A stretch of 6,040 nucleotides of DNA from an uncultured Acetatifactor sp. (GTDB lineage: Bacteria > Bacillota > Clostridia > Lachnospirales > Lachnospiraceae), in NCBI GenBank assembly GCA_910578995.1, contig CAJTSY010000068.1, positions 14,742 to 20,781 of the forward strand, in the 5' to 3' direction. This document shows, one piece after another, positions 4,439 to 6,040 of the stretch (positions are counted from its first letter, which is position 1; the number at the start of each line of letters is the position of its first letter). The notes below the pieces were generated by a model. The model had not been told where the DNA came from. It saw nothing but the letters and a program-made list of their open reading frames with translations, and ran no database searches. The translations under genes were made by a program, and so were the position numbers.

Positions 4439-4870
4439 AGGCGCATCCGCCGCATTTCTTCCCTCCAGGAGCGCCCTGTGCAGCCCTGTATAAAGCTCGT
4501 CATACCGGATCCTGCCTGACTCCGGCCTGACAGGCGTAATATGCAGGTACAGCGGCACCTCCCTCCCCTCGCCGGAGAAGGTTTCCCCGTTTCTGGCCCG
4601 GATCGCCTCCGCCAGGCCTTCCGCACAGGATTTCTCCCTGCTATCCGTCAGGATGCAGAATTCGTCCCCGCCGATACGGAATACTACGTCACTGTCTCCC
4701 GCGGCGGCGCTCATGCGCTCCATAGCCTCTATAATCGCCAGATCCCCCGTCTTGTGGGAAATCTCATTGATGCGCATCTGCTCTTTGATGTCGCAGCACA
4801 CAAACCAGCAGTCCTTCCTCTCCTTGAACAGATCGTAAAGTTCACTGATATCCACATGTCTTCTACCCAT
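4424..4870 (-). CDS. GGDEF-domain portion, possibly translated alone
   Basis: From the internal ATG at 4870-4868 this gives 148 residues. GGDEF is seen at 67-71 in FRIGGDEF, preceded by a metal-site-like CCDIKE and INEISHKTGD, matching the Asp, Asn and GD of diguanylate cyclases (two GTP to cyclic-di-GMP). The usual N-terminal DxLTGLxNR is replaced by a VDISELYDLF stretch, and no RxxD inhibitory site precedes GGDEF, so it may bind nucleotide rather than make c-di-GMP. GGAGGAG lies 8 nt before this ATG. An earlier in-frame ATG at 4930 has GGGAG directly abutting it, a poor spacing. The stop overlaps the convergent AraC gene by 15 bp. Confidence 0.6.
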   Translation of the reverse strand: MGRRHVDISELYDLFKERKDCWFVCCDIKEQMRINEISHKTGDLAIIEAMERMSAAAGDSDVVFRIGGDEFCILTDSREKSCAEGLAEAIRARNGETFSGEGREVPLYLHITPVRPESGRIRYDELYTGLHRALLEGRNAADAPSADA

Positions 4871-4949
4871 AATGTCTTCTCCTCCATTCTCCAAAGGTAT
4901 CCGGATCTTCGGGTAAAGCTCATACTTCATCTCCCGAAATTCGGACGGT

Positions 4950-5246
4950 TTACAGTTCCATACCTGCCTGAACGCGCGCGAAGGATTCGTGTGTGCTGTA
5001 TCCGTATTCCAGGGCGATGTCCAGAATGGTCCTCTCCGGGCAGGCGGCCAGAAGCCTTGCCGCCTGCATCATCCTCCTGCGGACGATATAATCGTGGACG
5101 GATATCCGGTTCACACAGCGAAACATTTTTTCCAGGGTTGATTTGGAGCAGTAACAGGCCGTGGCCACGTCTTCCGTGCGGATGTCGTCCCGCAGATGGG
5201 CTTCTATATATTCCAGCGAAATCAGCAGCAGTTCTACCTTGCGCAT
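4950..5246 (-). CDS. AraC-type HTH portion of the split regulator
   Basis: 98 residues as read. It carries the first helix-turn-helix around IRTEDVATACYCSKSTLEKMF (22-42, in two halves) and the second around TILDIALEYGYSTHESFAR (74-92), then eight off-frame residues and a stop. The DNA-binding domain loses its final helix (normally AFRQVWNCKPSEFR), so this fragment alone is likely impaired. The ATG at 5246 follows AAGGAG (5263-5258) by 11 nt. Confidence 0.6.
   Translation of the reverse strand: MRKVELLLISLEYIEAHLRDDIRTEDVATACYCSKSTLEKMFRCVNRISVHDYIVRRRMMQAARLLAACPERTILDIALEYGYSTHESFARVQAGMEL
4973..4980. repeat. (CG)4 dinucleotide tract at the frameshift
   Basis: CGCGCGCG is the exact place where the AraC and GGDEF frames separate; five CG units would join them. 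Dinucleotide tracts of this size are modest slippage sites. Confidence 0.7.
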
Positions 5247-5249
5247 CCC

Positions 5250-5279
5250 AAATCACACTCCTTTCCGATATCGTGATTT
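5250..5279. promoter_or_regulatory. Inverted repeat around the ribosome binding site of the AraC-GGDEF gene
   Basis: AAATCAC (5250-5256) and GTGATTT (5273-5279) are perfect reverse complements enclosing the AAGGAG. In RNA this could mask the ribosome binding site; in DNA it could be an operator for autoregulation. A small perfect hairpin GCAGA/TCTGC (5287-5300) lies just upstream. No convincing promoter is seen between 5280 and 5395. Confidence 0.35.
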
Positions 5280-5395
5280 TATTTTAGCAGAAAAATCTGC
5301 AGGCGACTTGACTTTTTGAATCATTTTCCCGGGACAGCCGCGTATACCATGGCTTTTTCATGCTGTTCCCTGCTTTACCCACGCAATCCGCCGCT

Positions 5396-6040
5396 TTACC
5401 CCTGCCCGTAATACTGTGCCTGGGCCTTCCACATTTCCGCGTATTTTCCCTCCGGCCGCGCCAGTAAATCCGCATGTGTCCCGAGCTGCACCAGGCGCCC
5501 TTTCTGCAGCACCGCAATCCTGTCGCAGAACCTGCAGGAGGAAAGCCGGTGGCTGATGGAAAGCATGGTTTCGCCCGCCAGATTCCGGAAAAACTGTTCG
5601 TACACCTCCTTTTCTGCATAAGGGTCTAGTGCTGCGGTGGGCTCGTCCAGAATGACTACGGGAGCATCTTTGTAGATGGCCCTGGCAATGGCCAGCTTCT
5701 GCGCCTCCCCGCCGGACAGATTGATACCGTCTTCCTCGTAATCATGGGAGACTGCCTGGAGGATTCCCTTTGACAGCCCCTCCGTCCTGCCCTGCAGCCC
5801 TGCCCGGGACAGGGCTGCCCAAACCCTCTGCCCGTCATATTCCGCGGATGTTGCCACATTTTCCGCGATGGAGAAGGCGAATATGGCAAAATCCTGAAAA
5901 ACCGTTGCGATATTTCGGATATATTCCTCATAGGGCAGGCTCCTGATATCCTGTCCGTTCAGCAATATCCTGCCCTCCGTGGGCTGATAGAGGCGGCATA
6001 GGAGCTTGATCAGTGTGGTCTTGCCGGAACCGTTTTCGCC
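5396..6040 (-). CDS. ABC exporter ATP-binding domain (5' part outside window)
   Basis: The 214 visible residues are the nucleotide-binding domain of an ABC transporter, most likely the C-terminal part of a roughly 600-residue exporter with a fused membrane domain. Visible in order: Walker A GENGSGKTT at the window edge (1-9), Q-loop in VFQDF (Q49), signature LSGGE (108-112), Walker B VVILDE (128-133), D-loop ALDP (137-140) and switch histidine H164 in ISHRLSS. All catalytic residues are intact. The end, GRLVQLGTHADLLARPEGKYAEM (181-203, in two halves), is typical of lipid, peptide or drug exporters; the substrate cannot be told. It is followed by 149 bp and the split AraC-GGDEF regulator on the same strand. 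Confidence 0.93.
   Translation of the reverse strand, partial: GENGSGKTTLIKLLCRLYQPTEGRILLNGQDIRSLPYEEYIRNIATVFQDFAIFAFSIAENVATSAEYDGQRVWAALSRAGLQGRTEGLSKGILQAVSHDYEEDGINLSGGEAQKLAIARAIYKDAPVVILDEPTAALDPYAEKEVYEQFFRNLAGETMLSISHRLSSCRFCDRIAVLQKGRLVQLGTHADLLARPEGKYAEMWKAQAQYYGQG

Larger units (their letters stand above)
4424..5246 (-). pseudogene. AraC HTH-GGDEF fusion regulator, split by a frameshift
   Basis: Read as one gene this would be a 274-residue protein: an N-terminal AraC-type double helix-turn-helix with no sensor domain, then a GGDEF domain with an intact GGDEF motif. The first frame runs from ATG 5246 and is conserved up to ESFAR (codon ending 4974). The expected continuation AFRQVWNCKPSEFREMKYELY lies in another frame without stops from 4972. 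Adding one CG to the (CG)4 tract at 4973-4980 restores ESFARAFRQVW, the normal end of an AraC domain. So either the gene is inactivated, it phase-varies by slippage, or there is a base-call error. I recall intact HTH-GGDEF fusions of this kind in Lachnospiraceae. It lies 150 bp after the ABC transporter gene and may be co-transcribed. Confidence 0.8.

Noticed and set aside
4541..5287. Plus-strand open frame opposite the AraC-GGDEF gene
   Set aside because: Arginine/proline-rich shadow without a start signal; the recognisable domains are on the minus strand.
5284..5395. Terminator after the ABC gene
   Set aside because: The GCAGA/TCTGC hairpin at 5287-5300 is followed by an A-rich rather than T-rich stretch on the minus strand, so termination is not supported.

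Overview
The window looks like a chromosomal segment from a Gram-positive gut-type Clostridia, most likely a Lachnospiraceae member. That is inferred from strong purine-rich ribosome binding sites, sigma-A-like promoters, roughly 50% GC, a small holin-like type I toxin and an AraC-HTH/GGDEF fusion of a kind I associate with that family. No rRNA, tRNA, transposase or CRISPR array is visible.

Layout. Positions 1-1984 (minus strand) hold two enzymes of unsaturated uronate breakdown (pectin or glycosaminoglycan products): kduI, and a KduD/gluconate 5-dehydrogenase-like SDR that runs off the left edge. They are separated by 335 bp containing several inverted repeats, a tandem-hairpin terminator and a separate promoter for the SDR gene, so they look like two transcription units. 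Positions 1985-2506 are a divergent regulatory region. It has a kduI promoter with a dyad at the start site, and on the other side about 70-bp imperfect tandem repeats, each carrying a TATAAT-like box and hairpins, leading into a 200-residue HD-domain phosphohydrolase (2507-3109, plus).

Positions 3110-3460 hold a compact type I toxin-antitoxin-like module. A 50-residue holin-like toxin lies on the minus strand, with its own promoter and a leader whose Shine-Dalgarno can be sequestered. About 30-nt complementary 5' and 3' ends enclose the gene, and a plus-strand promoter plus hairpin could make an antisense RNA over the toxin 3' end.

Positions 3490-4438 (plus) hold a cupin-type AraC regulator with its own promoter. 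It converges with, and overlaps by 15 bp, a minus-strand AraC-HTH/GGDEF gene (4424-5246) that is split by a frameshift at a (CG)4 tract; a good internal ribosome binding site could still give a free GGDEF protein. The right end (5396-6040, minus) is the ATPase domain of an ABC exporter cut by the window edge; the split regulator lies just downstream and may be co-transcribed with it.

The strongest items for follow-up are the toxin module with its RNA switch, the split AraC-GGDEF regulator, and the tandem promoter-like repeats before the HD gene.
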